Source of the DNA: Rubrivivax sp.
GTDB lineage: Bacteria; Pseudomonadota; Gammaproteobacteria; Burkholderiales; Burkholderiaceae_C
Direction of reading: 5' to 3'
DNA: 64,000 bases
Assembly (NCBI GenBank): GCA_030680415.1
Contig: JAUXVE010000033.1
Coordinates: 1-64,000 of the forward strand
Shown: in pieces, positions 7,952-17,552 of the stretch
Numbering within the stretch: position 1 is the stretch's first letter
How the letters are laid out: the number at the start of each line of letters is the position of its first letter
Position numbers and translations under genes: made by a program
The notes under the pieces: generated by a model
Seen by the model: only the letters and a program-made list of their open reading frames with translations
What the model was told of the DNA's origin: nothing
The model's database searches: none

Positions 7952-9670
7952 TCATCGATGGGCGAGCAGCGCCGCCAGCATCACGAGCATGACGAGCAGC
8001 GCCGCGCCTGCGACGCTCCATGATCGCAGCCTGCCTTCGATGCGGGCGGCAGCGACCAGCGGGCCTGCCGATGGCGCCGTCGCATGACGCACGGCGGCAA
8101 ACCGCGGAACACGGTGCGCTGCATCCGCGCACCAGCGCACCGCACGCTCTATGGGCGCCAACAAGTCGCCGGGCGGGATCGCCGACGCCCGATACCGCGC
8201 GCGCCGGAACAGCGGCAGGACGGCGAGTCCGGCGGCGAACGCGCCCAGGAGGAGTGGCCACAGGCTCGTCCATGGTGACGCAGGCCAGAGGGCGCGGGCG
8301 ACCAGGTCCAACGACCCCGCCCAGCGCGTCGCGCCGGCGAGCCACACGACGCCCAGCAGCCAGAACAGCCACAGCAACAGCCACGCCAGCCACAGGCCCG
8401 GCACCGCGGCCCGCACCGGTGAACGCTGGGTGGCAGTGATGAACAGGAAGCGGATCATGAGCGCGCTCGTGCCTGCGGCGGCTAGTGGCAGCAGCCACGA
8501 CAGCCAGCTCGGCCAGGGTGCTGGCAGGGTCGTCAGTGCCTCCTTCATCTGTGTCTTGACCCACGCCCCGCTGGTCAAGGGCGCGCCGGCCAGCGCCAAT
8601 GCCGACAGCCACTGACCCAGGCGCACCCAGTGCCAGCCGCCGCCGCGTGCCGCCAGCCCCACGCCGAAGAACAGCGAGCCCTTGGCGAAAGCATGATGCA
8701 GCGCGTACAGCGACACCGCCGGCAGCAGTGCCGGCCAGGCCTGCGGTGCGAGCAGCCCGGCACCGACAACGATGGTCATCAGACCCATCTGGCTGATGCT
8801 GGAGTAGGCCAGCACCACCTTGGCGTCGCGCTGGGTCACGCCGATGGCCACGCCGTAGAACGCCGCGAACAGGCCCGCAGCGATGACCAGCGCACCGAGA
8901 TCGGGAAGCGCTGCCGCGCCGAGCGGCAGGAAGCGCAACCAGCCGAGCAAGCCGGCCTTGATGATGGCGCCCGAGAGCACCGCGCTCGCCGGCGTGGGTG
9001 CCACCGGATGGGCCAGCGGCAGCCACAGGTGCAGCAGCACCGCGCCGGCCTTGACGCCGAAGCCCGCGAGCAGCAGCACGACGATCGTCTGGCGCGCGGG
9101 AGCACCCGCCAGCGCCGCAGCCGCGCGCGCGATGTCGAGCGTGCCGCTGGCGTTCACCAGCAGCAGCAAGCCCATCACCAGCAGGCCCTCGCCGAGCACC
9201 GCCATGACGAGATAGACGCGCCCGGCGCGCCACGCCGCGGCGCTGCCCTCGTGCACCACGAGCCCGTAGGCGCTGAAGGTCATGAGCGCGAAGAACAGAT
9301 AGAAGCTCGCGACATCCTGCGCCAGGATCAGGCCGACATTGCCGGCAAAGGTGAGCAGGTAGAAAGCCACGAAGCGCGCGCGCCCGGGGTCGGCGCCGAG
9401 ATAGGCCCGCCCATAGATGCCGGCACTCAGCCACAGCGCGGCGGTGAAGAACAGGAAGACCCGCGCCGTCGCGTCCATGCCCAGGCGCGCGCCGAGCAGC
9501 AGCCACGGCGCGTCGAGCGTGACGCCCGGCGTGCCCAGGAGCACGAGCCCAAGGGCCGGCAGCGGCGCCCACGGCGCCAGCGCCAGCGCCGTGGCGCGCG
9601 TGGTGCGCGCGGGCAGCAGCGCGGCGATCACGAGCGGCAGCACGATGGCCACGGCCAGCAGTGCACTCAT
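7952..9670 (-). CDS. Mrp/complex I-type antiporter subunit, third paralogue
   Basis: This 572-residue polytopic protein belongs to the NuoL/M/N-MrpA/D antiporter family. The TM7-8 core is well kept (GVKAGAVLLHLWLPLAHPV, then a loop Lys in SGAIIKAG), as is the KVVLAYSSISQMG segment. The key TM5 glutamate, present as E140 in both sister subunits, is Ala here (residue 128, FYLFFALMTFSAYG). The protein also has a longer C-terminal tail with extra helices. The start ATG overlaps the stop of the preceding gene by four bases, so translation is coupled. It may have a structural or modified-conduit role in the antiporter. Confidence 0.85.
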   Translation of the reverse strand: MSALLAVAIVLPLVIAALLPARTTRATALALAPWAPLPALGLVLLGTPGVTLDAPWLLLGARLGMDATARVFLFFTAALWLSAGIYGRAYLGADPGRARFVAFYLLTFAGNVGLILAQDVASFYLFFALMTFSAYGLVVHEGSAAAWRAGRVYLVMAVLGEGLLVMGLLLLVNASGTLDIARAAAALAGAPARQTIVVLLLAGFGVKAGAVLLHLWLPLAHPVAPTPASAVLSGAIIKAGLLGWLRFLPLGAAALPDLGALVIAAGLFAAFYGVAIGVTQRDAKVVLAYSSISQMGLMTIVVGAGLLAPQAWPALLPAVSLYALHHAFAKGSLFFGVGLAARGGGWHWVRLGQWLSALALAGAPLTSGAWVKTQMKEALTTLPAPWPSWLSWLLPLAAAGTSALMIRFLFITATQRSPVRAAVPGLWLAWLLLWLFWLLGVVWLAGATRWAGSLDLVARALWPASPWTSLWPLLLGAFAAGLAVLPLFRRARYRASAIPPGDLLAPIERAVRWCADAAHRVPRFAAVRHATAPSAGPLVAAARIEGRLRSWSVAGAALLVMLVMLAALLAHR

Positions 9671-11163
9671 CGCAGGTAGGCCCGCACGGCGATGAGCCTG
9701 GCCCAGTCGAGCGGGCTGAACGGGGTGGCGGCGAGCAGCCCGGTGGCCACCGTGAGCAGCGCCGTCACCAGCGGCGGCAGCAGCAGGCGCCAGTCGGTCT
9801 CGAACCGCGCTCGCGGCGTCTCGGCCGGCCAAGGACCCGCCTGCGGCTTGAACCAGGCGGCGTGCAGGATCGGCAGGAAGTAGGCGGCGTTGAGCAGGCT
9901 GCTCGCCACCAGCACGCCCAGCACCCAGGGCATGTGCGCCTCGAGCGCACCGAGCCCGAGATACCACTTGCTGACGAATCCCGCCATCGGCGGCACGCCG
10001 ATCATGCCGAAGGCCGCGACCGTGAACGCCGCCATCGTCCAGGGCAGGCGCCGACCGACGCCGTTCATCTCGCTCACGCGATGGATGCCCAGGGTCTCGG
10101 CCAGGTTGCCGGCGCAGAAGAACAGCGTGATCTTCATGATCCCCTGGTGCACGAGGTGCACGAGGCCGCCGACGGTGCCCACCGGCCCGAAGAGGGCCAC
10201 GCCGAGGACGATGTACGACACCTGGCTCACGGTTGAGAACGCCAGGCGCTTCTTCAGGTCGTCCTGCCCGATCGCGCGCAGCGAGCCGTAGACGATGGTC
10301 ACGGCAGCGACGATCGCCAGCGGCAGCAGCAGCCCGAGGTCGGCGGCCAGCGCGATGCCATAGACGTCGTAGACCACGCGCATGATGCCGAAGGCACCGG
10401 CCTTCACCACCGCCACCGCGTGCAGCAGCGCCGACACCGGCGCCGGCGCGACCATCGCCACCGGCAGCCAGCCGTGCAGCGGCACGAGTGCGGCCTTCAC
10501 GCCGAGCCCGGCAATGAGCAGCACGAAGATCGCGGTCAGCGCGCCGCGCTGCTCGCCGGGCAGTCCGGAAAGCGCGCCGCCGGTCGTGAACTCGACACTC
10601 CCGAGCAGGCTTTGCAGCCAGGCGACACCGACCAGCAGCACCGCGCCACCGGTGAGCGTGTAGACGAGGTAGACATTGCCTGCGCGCAGCGAGCGCTCGG
10701 TGCCGCGGTGGACGACCAGCGGATAGGTCGACAGCGTCAGCAACTCGTAGAAGATGAAGAACGTCAGCAGGTTGCCGGCCAGCGCGATGCCCGTGGTGGC
10801 GGTGATGCACAGGCTGAAGAAGCCGAAGAAGCGCGAGCGATGCGGCGAGCCCTCCAGATAGCCGATGGCGTAGACCGTGGTCAGCAGCCACAGCCCGGCC
10901 GACAGCGTCAGGAACAGCAGCCCCAGTGCGTCGGCACGCAGCACGAAGTCGACCCCGGGCAGCAGTTCGTAGCGCGCCTGGTATTGCTGGTCGCGGAAGA
11001 CGCCCCAGAGCATGAGCATCACCAGCAACACCTTGACGCCGGCGCCGGCGAGGTTGAGCGTGCTGCGCAGCCGATGGCGTGTTTCGGCCAGGAAGAAGAT
11101 CACGATGCCGGTGGCCAGCGAGGTGCCCAGCACCAGCAGCGGCAGCGCCACGTTCATGGTCAT
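9667..11163 (-). CDS. Mrp-type antiporter subunit (MrpA N-domain/MrpD-like)
   Basis: This 498-residue membrane subunit has about 14 helices. It has the diagnostic TM5 Glu (E140 in FFIFYELLTLSTYPLVVH), TM7 Lys (GLGVKAALVPLHGWLPVAMV) and loop Lys (HAVAVVKAGAFGIM) that form the ion-translocating axis of complex I and Mrp antiporters, plus KKRLAFSTVSQVSYIVLG. It probably replaces the N-terminal antiporter domain of MrpA, which is split in this operon. An in-frame ATG two codons later is an alternative start. The gene lies about 58 bases after the previous antiporter gene. Confidence 0.88.
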   Translation of the reverse strand: MTMNVALPLLVLGTSLATGIVIFFLAETRHRLRSTLNLAGAGVKVLLVMLMLWGVFRDQQYQARYELLPGVDFVLRADALGLLFLTLSAGLWLLTTVYAIGYLEGSPHRSRFFGFFSLCITATTGIALAGNLLTFFIFYELLTLSTYPLVVHRGTERSLRAGNVYLVYTLTGGAVLLVGVAWLQSLLGSVEFTTGGALSGLPGEQRGALTAIFVLLIAGLGVKAALVPLHGWLPVAMVAPAPVSALLHAVAVVKAGAFGIMRVVYDVYGIALAADLGLLLPLAIVAAVTIVYGSLRAIGQDDLKKRLAFSTVSQVSYIVLGVALFGPVGTVGGLVHLVHQGIMKITLFFCAGNLAETLGIHRVSEMNGVGRRLPWTMAAFTVAAFGMIGVPPMAGFVSKWYLGLGALEAHMPWVLGVLVASSLLNAAYFLPILHAAWFKPQAGPWPAETPRARFETDWRLLLPPLVTALLTVATGLLAATPFSPLDWARLIAVRAYLR

Positions 11164-11221
11164 CGGCGCAACCCGCGCGTTGCGCGCTCCGGAACGAGCG
11201 CTTCGCAGCGGCCGTTCGTGC

Positions 11222-12676
11222 TCATGCCCGACCCCCGGCGAGCAACGCGACCGGCCCGGCGGCGACAAGACCGAGCGCCAGCGATGCCGCGGCGAGGGCC
11301 AGTGCGCTGAACTCGAGCGTGCGCGGGACGGGCGCGAAGACCTTGCCGCGGGCCGCGGGCAGGAAGGCGTGACGCAGCACACGCAACACATAGGCCGCGG
11401 TCAGCAGCCCGCCGACGATCATGACCACGATCCACCACCACTGCCCGGCCTCGAGCGCGGCCTCGAGCAGCAGCCACTTGGCGACGAAGCCGCCCGTTGG
11501 CGGCAGGCCCATCAGCGACACACCGGCCAGGGCGAAGGCGAAGAAGCTCATCGGCAGGTGCGCACTGAGGCCGTCGAGGCCCGCGATGTCGTCGCGCCCC
11601 ATCGCCAGCACCATGGCGCCGGCGCCGAGGAACATCGCGCCCTTCGCCGCGGCGTGCGACAGCATCTGGCAGACGCCGCCGGCAAGCGCGCTGGCCGCCG
11701 CCACGGTGCCGGTGCCGGTGAGCAGCGGAAAGACCAGAAAGAGATAGCCGATCTGCGCCACCGTCGAGTAGGCAACGAGCATCTTCAGCCTGTCCTGGCG
11801 CAGCGCGAGCAGCGAACCCCAGACGATCGCGGCCGCACCGAGCCAGCCCAGGAACTGGCCGGCGGCGGGTGTCGCAAGCACTCCGAACAGGTCGAGCCAC
11901 AGTCGCACGAGCAGATAGAAGGACGCCTTGATGACCAGCGCCGAGAGCAGCGCGCTCACCGGCGCGGCGGCGCCGCCGTGCGCCGGCGGCAACCAGAAGT
12001 GCAGCGGGAAGAGCGCGCTCTTGACGATCAGGCCCAGCATCATCAGCGCCGCGGCGAGCCAGGCGTAGGGCGCGGGTGCGAGCAGCGGTGCGAGCAGCGC
12101 GATGGCCAGCGTGCCGTGCGCACCGTAGAGCAGTGCCACGCCGAGCAGGTAGAGCAGCGAACCCGCCAGCGCCGCGAGTAGGTAGCGCAAGGCAGCCGCG
12201 AGCGCCCGCGCGCCGCCGGCCATCGCGACCAGCCCCACGGCCGCCAGCCCCAGCAATTCGAGCGTGACGTAGAGATTGAAGATGTCCGCCGAGAGATACA
12301 GCGCATTCATGGCGCCGATCAGGAACCAGGTCAGCGGCCAGAAGGGCGCCCCGCCCGGCCGCTGTTCGTAATAGACACGCGCGTACAGGCCGACCGGCAG
12401 CACCACCACGGCGGTCATCAGCAGCATGAGCGCGGCCAGCGCATCGGCGTGCAGTTCGATGCCCAGCGGTGCGGCCCAGCCGCCGATCGCCTGGCGCTGC
12501 GCGCCGCCGACCGCCACCTGCCAGACCAGCAACGCGGCGGCGAACAGGCCGAGCACGAGCCCCGGCGCAGCGAAATGGCGCGCCGCCCGCGCACCGAGCA
12601 GGAAGGAGGCGGTCGCGAATACCAGTGGCAGCGCGATCAGCCAGGGCAGGGTGTCGACGCCGAGCCAGCCCCGCAT
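11222..12676 (-). CDS. mrpD: Mrp-type antiporter subunit D
   Basis: This 484-residue member of the MrpD/NuoM-N family carries all the charged residues of the family: TM5 Glu140 (FNLYVTLELLGLAAVG), TM7 Lys (LIVKSALFPLHFWLPPAHG) and Lys in SALVIKASFYLLVRL, then DRLKMLVAYSTVAQIGYLFL. It lies nine bases after mrpC. In MrpABCDEFG complexes this subunit exchanges Na+ (or K+) for protons across the inner membrane. It directly follows mrpC as in classical mrp operons. Confidence 0.88.
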   Translation of the reverse strand: MRGWLGVDTLPWLIALPLVFATASFLLGARAARHFAAPGLVLGLFAAALLVWQVAVGGAQRQAIGGWAAPLGIELHADALAALMLLMTAVVVLPVGLYARVYYEQRPGGAPFWPLTWFLIGAMNALYLSADIFNLYVTLELLGLAAVGLVAMAGGARALAAALRYLLAALAGSLLYLLGVALLYGAHGTLAIALLAPLLAPAPYAWLAAALMMLGLIVKSALFPLHFWLPPAHGGAAAPVSALLSALVIKASFYLLVRLWLDLFGVLATPAAGQFLGWLGAAAIVWGSLLALRQDRLKMLVAYSTVAQIGYLFLVFPLLTGTGTVAAASALAGGVCQMLSHAAAKGAMFLGAGAMVLAMGRDDIAGLDGLSAHLPMSFFAFALAGVSLMGLPPTGGFVAKWLLLEAALEAGQWWWIVVMIVGGLLTAAYVLRVLRHAFLPAARGKVFAPVPRTLEFSALALAAASLALGLVAAGPVALLAGGRA

Positions 12677-12685
12677 GCCTGCTTT

Positions 12686-12982
12686 TCAGTCCGTCTCGTC
12701 GAGCGCGGTCGCGCCGGTGAGATCGAAGAGCCGGCGCATCAGGACGAGCGCCAGCGCGGTGGCGCTGACCGCCACCACGATGCCGGTGAGCACCATCGCC
12801 TGCGGCACGGGGTCGGCGGCGCCATCGCGCTGCGCGAGCCCGACGAGGACCAGGAAGACGCCGCTGCCGACGACGTTGACGGCGAGGATCTTGCGCAACA
12901 AATGCCCATGCACGACGAGCGCGTACAGACCGAGGGCCAGGAGCGCGGCGCCCGCGAACGCGTAGAGGAGCCCCGCGCTCAT
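12686..12982 (-). CDS. mrpC: Mrp antiporter subunit C (NuoK-like)
   Basis: This 98-residue protein with three transmembrane helices is homologous to MnhC/MrpC and to NuoK of complex I. Typical stretches are LLYAFAGAALLALGLYALVV, HLLRKILAVNVVGSGVFLVL and the end segment DPVPQAMVLTGIVVAVSATA. The last is the family hallmark (DPxPQALVLTAIVI). Start and stop overlap the neighbouring mrp genes or lie within a few bases, so it is co-translated. Confidence 0.88.
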   Translation of the reverse strand: MSAGLLYAFAGAALLALGLYALVVHGHLLRKILAVNVVGSGVFLVLVGLAQRDGAADPVPQAMVLTGIVVAVSATALALVLMRRLFDLTGATALDETD

Positions 12983-13671
12983 CGCCGCTGCGACGTCGGC
13001 GCGCCGATGAAGAAGCCGACGAGCATCATCCCGATCGAGACCGCGAGCGCCGTTTCGACCAGCAGGATCAGTGCCCCGGCCCAGACACGCGGGTACTCCA
13101 GCAGCGCCCCGCCGGCCAGCGCCGCGCCGATCGCCACCGCCAGGAAGACGGCGAAACCGACGAGCAGGCCGGCGCGCGCGTGCGCAGGCGGTGGCAGCAC
13201 CGGCGTCCAGCGGCCGGCAAGCCGCAGCAGCACGCCCACGGCGGCCAGCGCGGCGCCGGCCTGGAATGCCCCGCCCGGGCCGTGCGCGCCGGCCCACAGC
13301 AGGTAGGCGGCGAGCAGCACCAGCAGCGGCACGAGCAGGTGGAGCAGCCCGCCGAGCACCGGCTGCGCGACCGCGGCGGGCGGCGTTGCTTCATCGCCGC
13401 CCGCCTGGTGCAGCGCCAGCGCCCCGATCACCGCAATCAGCAGCACGGCGATCTCGAGCAAGGTGTCGTAGGCGCGGAAGTTGAGCAGCACCGCCGTCAC
13501 CGGATGGTTTACGCCGCTGTGGCCCATGCGAGCATCGACGGCCAACGCCAGCCTGGTGGTCGGCGACGGCACGCCGAGCATCGCCACGACCAGCGCCCCG
13601 GCGACCAGCGTCACCGCCACGGCTGCGACGATCCGCAGCAGCGCATGGCCTCGTGGCCCGGGCGCGCTCAT
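12979..13671 (-). CDS. mrpB: MbhE-like/MrpB fusion subunit
   Basis: This 230-residue membrane protein joins two Mrp pieces. The first half contains NFRAYDTLLEIAVLLIAVIG, which in most Mrp systems is the far C-terminal (MbhE) domain of MrpA. The second half (LLHLLVPLLVLLAAYLLWAG, GPGGAFQAGAALAAVGVLLR, then ETALAVSIGMMLVGFF) is MrpB/MnhB. MrpA is thus split over several genes, with its tail fused to MrpB. A small hydrophilic Glu/Asp-containing linker (GGDEATPP) separates the halves. It overlaps mrpC and the upstream gene by four bases each. Confidence 0.82.
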   Translation of the reverse strand: MSAPGPRGHALLRIVAAVAVTLVAGALVVAMLGVPSPTTRLALAVDARMGHSGVNHPVTAVLLNFRAYDTLLEIAVLLIAVIGALALHQAGGDEATPPAAVAQPVLGGLLHLLVPLLVLLAAYLLWAGAHGPGGAFQAGAALAAVGVLLRLAGRWTPVLPPPAHARAGLLVGFAVFLAVAIGAALAGGALLEYPRVWAGALILLVETALAVSIGMMLVGFFIGAPTSQRR

Positions 13672-13937
13672 CGCTCCTCCCCGCGGCGGCGTCGGCCGCC
13701 CTGCAGGTGGCCCACGGTGTCGAGCAGCAGCACGCCCGTGAGCCCGGCACCGATCGCCGCCTCGGCCAGCGCGAGATCGGGCGCTGCGAGCCGCGCCCAG
13801 GCCAGCGCCATGAGCAGGCCGAAGACGATGAACAACACCACCGCCTCGAGGATGTCGCGACTGGCAAGCGCGCGCCAGGCGACCCAGACCAGCACCGTCG
13901 CCAGCGGCACGTCGAGCAGCCAGGTCGCCAGGCTCAC
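13668..13937 (-). CDS. MbhD-like (DUF4040) MrpA C-terminal domain protein
   Basis: This 89-residue protein has three helices and corresponds to the MbhD/DUF4040 domain, normally inside MrpA: SRDILEAVVLFIVFGLLMAL, then RLAAPDLALAEAAIGAGLTG, the family hallmark APDVALTEAxVGAG. Here it is a separate gene. The GTG start overlaps the stop of mrpG (GTGA) and follows GGGAGG. It ends with a short Arg/Glu-rich tail. Confidence 0.8.
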   Translation of the reverse strand: MSLATWLLDVPLATVLVWVAWRALASRDILEAVVLFIVFGLLMALAWARLAAPDLALAEAAIGAGLTGVLLLDTVGHLQGGRRRRGEER

Positions 13938-14251
13938 CTCCCGGCCCCGGGTGGGCGCCGCCAGGGGCGGACACCGTTGTCCAGCGCGTTGTGCGCGAGC
14001 AGGTAGGCGGCGGTGGCGCTAGCCGCGAGTGCCAGACCCCAGATCAGCGCCAGCTTCAGACCGTCCGCGAACGTGTCGGCCTGCAGCATGAGCGCGAGCA
14101 CCACGAAGCCGAGGCCGAGGTTGTCGACCTTGGTCAGGGCGTGCAGGCGCGTGTACACGTCCGGGAAACGCAGCAGCCCGACGGTGCCGGCGAGAAAGAA
14201 GAACGCGCCCGCGGCGAGCAGCACCGCGCTCAGGACGTCGAGCGCAGTCAC
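13934..14251 (-). CDS. mrpG: Mrp antiporter subunit G
   Basis: This 105-residue protein with three helices shows the MrpG/MnhG signature GTVGLLRFPDVYTRLHALTK followed by VDNLGLG. The start is GTG and overlaps the stop of mrpF. MrpG is a small accessory membrane subunit required for assembly or activity of Mrp antiporters. Confidence 0.88.
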   Translation of the reverse strand: MTALDVLSAVLLAAGAFFFLAGTVGLLRFPDVYTRLHALTKVDNLGLGFVVLALMLQADTFADGLKLALIWGLALAASATAAYLLAHNALDNGVRPWRRPPGAGR

Positions 14252-14535
14252 GGCGACTCGCTCCCGGCCTCGCTCGCGCCGGCGTCATGGGCCACGCGAT
14301 TGACGAAGGCCACGGTGGCGAGCACCGCGAGCGCCGCGAACACCAGCGCCACGTTGCGCAGCGCCGGCATGGCCTGGGCCTCGGCGAGCAGCAGCAGCAC
14401 GGCCACGCCGGTGGTCCCGAACAGCTGCGCCGCGAGCATGCGGTCGGCCGCCGTCGGCCCGCGCAGGATGCGCGCCAGACCGGCGGCGATGTTCAGGATC
14501 AGGAATGCAGCCAGCGCGAGATAGAGCGGTTTCAT
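14248..14535 (-). CDS. mrpF: Mrp antiporter subunit F
   Basis: This MrpF/MnhF protein is about 95 residues long: three helices with the family signature ARILRGPTAADRMLAAQLFG (usual form RVxxGPTxxDRxxAxD). I favour the ATG preceded by a GGAGA-like site; an in-frame ATG 11 codons upstream (14568) is possible but has no ribosome site. It is followed by mrpG with a four-base overlap. Confidence 0.85.
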   Translation of the reverse strand: MKPLYLALAAFLILNIAAGLARILRGPTAADRMLAAQLFGTTGVAVLLLLAEAQAMPALRNVALVFAALAVLATVAFVNRVAHDAGASEAGSESP

Positions 14536-14607
14536 CGTCGTCTCCGTTTCAGGCTCATCCGCCGCCATGACGTCGAAAGGCGCTGGCGCCGGTCATCGCT
14601 TTGCAGC

Positions 14608-15117
14608 TCAAGGCTCGCCCGGCAGGGCAATCAATGTCTGGCCGAACAAGGCCGCGACGACCGCTTCGGCGGCGCGCAAGCCCTGCTCGGTCGGCAAGCG
14701 AGTGTCGAGCACGTGCAGGCGCAGCCGGTCATCGACGAGGTCGGCGCTGAGTGTTCCAGGCAGCAGGCTCATGATGTCGGCAAGGAACACGCGCGACGGG
14801 CCCGGCGGCAGGCGCAGGCGCAAGTCGACCAGCGACGGCGCGATGGGCAGGCGCGGCGAGAGCGCACGCCGGGCCACGTCGAAGCCGGCATGCACCGAGC
14901 GCAAGGCGAAGAAGGTGAGAAAGGGGAACAGGGCCGGCAGCGAGATTCGCACTCGAGGTGTCGGTTGCAGCGCGAGACTGGCAGCGACGGCCAGCACGAT
15001 GACCGCGGCACCGAACGCCCATGCGCCCCCGCCGGCCAGCGCCCACCACAGCAGCGCGATCCACATCACGCGCGTGAGCACCATGCCGAGGAAGGATGCG
15101 CCGCCCCGCCTTTTCAT
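14608..15117 (-). CDS. mrpE: Mrp antiporter subunit E
   Basis: This 169-residue MrpE/MnhE protein has two N-terminal membrane helices (residues about 15-50), then [20 protein letters not shown] and the conserved cytoplasmic domain [20 protein letters not shown]. It opens the mrp part of the operon. Its ATG overlaps the stop of the phosphoketolase gene by four bases, which directly ties the antiporter to the xfp/ackA metabolic genes. Confidence 0.88.
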   Translation of the reverse strand: MKRRGGASFLGMVLTRVMWIALLWWALAGGGAWAFGAAVIVLAVAASLALQPTPRVRISLPALFPFLTFFALRSVHAGFDVARRALSPRLPIAPSLVDLRLRLPPGPSRVFLADIMSLLPGTLSADLVDDRLRLHVLDTRLPTEQGLRAAEAVVAALFGQTLIALPGEP

Positions 15118-17537
15118 GGCCGCGGCTTCGACATGATCTCGTTGCGCCACTGCCAATCGAGGACCTCCGGCATGTCCTGGCCGTGGCGCCGGATGTACTC
15201 GTGGTGCTCGACGAGCTTGTCGCGCATGGCCTGCCGGAGGTGCGCGGCGCGGTATCCGAGCTTGGGCACGCGGTCGATGACGTCGGCCACCAGGTGGAAG
15301 CGGTCGAGGTCGTTGAGCACCGCCATGTCGAACGGCGTGGTCGTCGTGCCTTCCTCCTTGTAGCCGCGCACGTGGAGGTTGCCGTGGTTGCGGCGCCGGT
15401 AGGTCAGCCGGTGGATCAGCCAGGGGTAGCCGTGGTAGGCGAAGATGACCGGCTTGTCGGTCGTGAACAGGGTGTCGAAGTCGCGGTCGGACAGCCCGTG
15501 CGGATGCTCCTCCTTCTGCTGCAGCGTCATCAGGTCGACGACATTGACGACCCGCACCCTGAGCGCCGGCAGGTGTTCTCGCAGCAGGCCCACGGCCGCC
15601 AGGGTCTCCAGCGTCGGCACGTCGCCGGCGCAGGCCAGCACCACGTCCGGTTCGCCATCCTGGTCGTTGCTGGCCCAGTCGAAGATGCCGATGCCGGCGG
15701 CGCAATGCCTGATCGCGGCGTCCATGTCCAGCCACTGCGCCTGCATCTGCTTGCCGGCGACGATGACGTTGACGAGGTTGCGCGAGCGCAGGCAGCGGTC
15801 GGTGACGCACAGCAGCGTGTTGGCGTCGGGTGGCAGGTAGACGCGGATGACGTCGGCCTTCTTGTTCACGACGTGGTCGATGAAGCCCGGGTCCTGGTGC
15901 GAGAAACCGTTGTGGTCCTGGCGCCAGACGTGCGACGTGAGCAGGTAGTTCAGCGAGGCGATCGGGCGCCGCCATGGGATCTCGTTGCAGACCTTGAGCC
16001 ACTTGGCGTGCTGGTTGAACATCGAGTCGACGATGTGGATGAAGGCCTCGTAGCACGAGAACAGGCCGTGCCGGCCGGTCAGCAGGTAGCCTTCGAGCCA
16101 GCCCTGACACGTGTGCTCGGAAAGGATCTCCATCACGCGGCCGTCCGGCGCCAGCCCTTCGTCGTCGGGCAGGCGCTCGGCGAGCCGGGTGCGGTCGGTG
16201 ACCTCGAACAGCGCGCCCAGGCGGTTGGAGGCGGTCTCGTCGGGGCCGACGACGCGGAAGTTGCGCGCATCGAGGTTGTGCCGCATGACCTCGCGCAGGT
16301 AGCCACCCATGACACGCGTCGCCTCGGCGGTCACGGCGCCGGGTTGCGGCACGGCCACGGCGCTGTCGCGGTAGTCGGGCAGTCGCAGGTCCCTGAGCAG
16401 CAAACCGCCATTGCCATGCGGGTTGGAGCCCATGCGGCGCACGCCCTGCGGCGCCAGGGCGGCAATCGCCGGGCGCAGCGCGCCATGTTCGTCGAACAGT
16501 TCGCCGGGCCGGTAGCTCTGCAGCCACTGCTCGAGCTGGCGCAGCTGTTGCGGGTTGCGGGCCGTGTCGGCCAGCGGCACCTGGTGCGAGCGCCAGCTGC
16601 CTTCGCTCGGCTGGCCGTCCACCACCTTCGGGCCGGTCCAGCCTTTGGGCGAGCGCAGCACGATCAGCGGCCAGCACGGGCGATCACTGCCGCCCCGACC
16701 GACGCCGTCGTCACGAGCGGCCCGCTGGATGGCGTGGATCTCGCCGATCACGGCGTCCAGCGTGGCCGCCATCTGGCGATGCATCGCCTGCGGGTCCGAC
16801 CCTTCGACGAAATGCGGGCGCCAACCGTAGCCGATCAGCAGCGCCTCGAGTTCGGCGTGCGGGATGCGCGCAAGCACGGTGGGGTTGGCGATCTTGTAGC
16901 CGTTGAGGTGCAGGATCGGCAGCACCGCGCCGTCGCCGGCGGGGTCGAGGAACTTGTTCGAATGCCAGGCGGCGGCCAGCGGCCCGGTCTCGGCCTCGCC
17001 GTCGCCGACGACGCAGGCGACGATGAGCCCGGGGTTGTCGAACGCGGCGCCGAAGGCGTGCGACAGCGCGTAGCCGAGCTCGCCGCCTTCGTGGATCGAA
17101 CCCGGGGTCTCGGCGGTGACGTGGCTGCCCACGCCGCCGGGAAACGAGAACTGCCGGAACAGGCGCTGCATGCCCTCGGCGTCGCGCGTGACGTCGGGGT
17201 AGAAGTCGCTGTAGCTGCCTTCGAGCCAGGTGTTGGCGAACAGCGCCGGGCCGCCGTGGCCGGGGCCGGCGATGTAGAGCATGTCGAGGTCGTGCCGGCG
17301 GATGACGCGGTTCAGGTGCGCGTAGATGAAGTTCAGGCCCGGCGTCGTGCCCCAGTGGCCGAGCAGCCTGGGTTTGACGTGTTCATGCGTCAGCGGCGCG
17401 GCGAGCAGCGGGTTGTCGAGCAGGTAGATCTGCCCCACCGAAAGGTAGTTGGCGGCGCGCCACCAGGCGTCCAGCGTCGTGAAGTCACCGTCGGCGCCCG
17501 CCGGGCTCTGGAGGGCGGGCTGTGGGGTGCTGGTCAT
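15114..17537 (-). CDS. xfp: xylulose-5-phosphate/fructose-6-phosphate phosphoketolase
   Basis: This 807-residue thiamine-diphosphate enzyme of normal family length cleaves xylulose-5-P or fructose-6-P with phosphate to acetyl phosphate plus glyceraldehyde-3-P or erythrose-4-P. Recognisable segments are [57 protein letters not shown], the [20 protein letters not shown] signature, the TPP/Mg motif [20 protein letters not shown], and the C-terminal [18 protein letters not shown] region (here DRFHLV). The ATG follows AGGAG by seven bases. It sits 12 bases after ackA, which would convert its acetyl phosphate product to acetate and ATP, and overlaps mrpE. Confidence 0.95.
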   Translation of the reverse strand: MTSTPQPALQSPAGADGDFTTLDAWWRAANYLSVGQIYLLDNPLLAAPLTHEHVKPRLLGHWGTTPGLNFIYAHLNRVIRRHDLDMLYIAGPGHGGPALFANTWLEGSYSDFYPDVTRDAEGMQRLFRQFSFPGGVGSHVTAETPGSIHEGGELGYALSHAFGAAFDNPGLIVACVVGDGEAETGPLAAAWHSNKFLDPAGDGAVLPILHLNGYKIANPTVLARIPHAELEALLIGYGWRPHFVEGSDPQAMHRQMAATLDAVIGEIHAIQRAARDDGVGRGGSDRPCWPLIVLRSPKGWTGPKVVDGQPSEGSWRSHQVPLADTARNPQQLRQLEQWLQSYRPGELFDEHGALRPAIAALAPQGVRRMGSNPHGNGGLLLRDLRLPDYRDSAVAVPQPGAVTAEATRVMGGYLREVMRHNLDARNFRVVGPDETASNRLGALFEVTDRTRLAERLPDDEGLAPDGRVMEILSEHTCQGWLEGYLLTGRHGLFSCYEAFIHIVDSMFNQHAKWLKVCNEIPWRRPIASLNYLLTSHVWRQDHNGFSHQDPGFIDHVVNKKADVIRVYLPPDANTLLCVTDRCLRSRNLVNVIVAGKQMQAQWLDMDAAIRHCAAGIGIFDWASNDQDGEPDVVLACAGDVPTLETLAAVGLLREHLPALRVRVVNVVDLMTLQQKEEHPHGLSDRDFDTLFTTDKPVIFAYHGYPWLIHRLTYRRRNHGNLHVRGYKEEGTTTTPFDMAVLNDLDRFHLVADVIDRVPKLGYRAAHLRQAMRDKLVEHHEYIRRHGQDMPEVLDWQWRNEIMSKPRP

Positions 17538-17552
17538 CACAGAACTCCTAGT

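Noticed and set aside
5435..8023. 862-codon open frame on the plus strand
   Set aside because: It is antisense to the P-type ATPase, whose catalytic motifs are all intact; the composition is artefactual.
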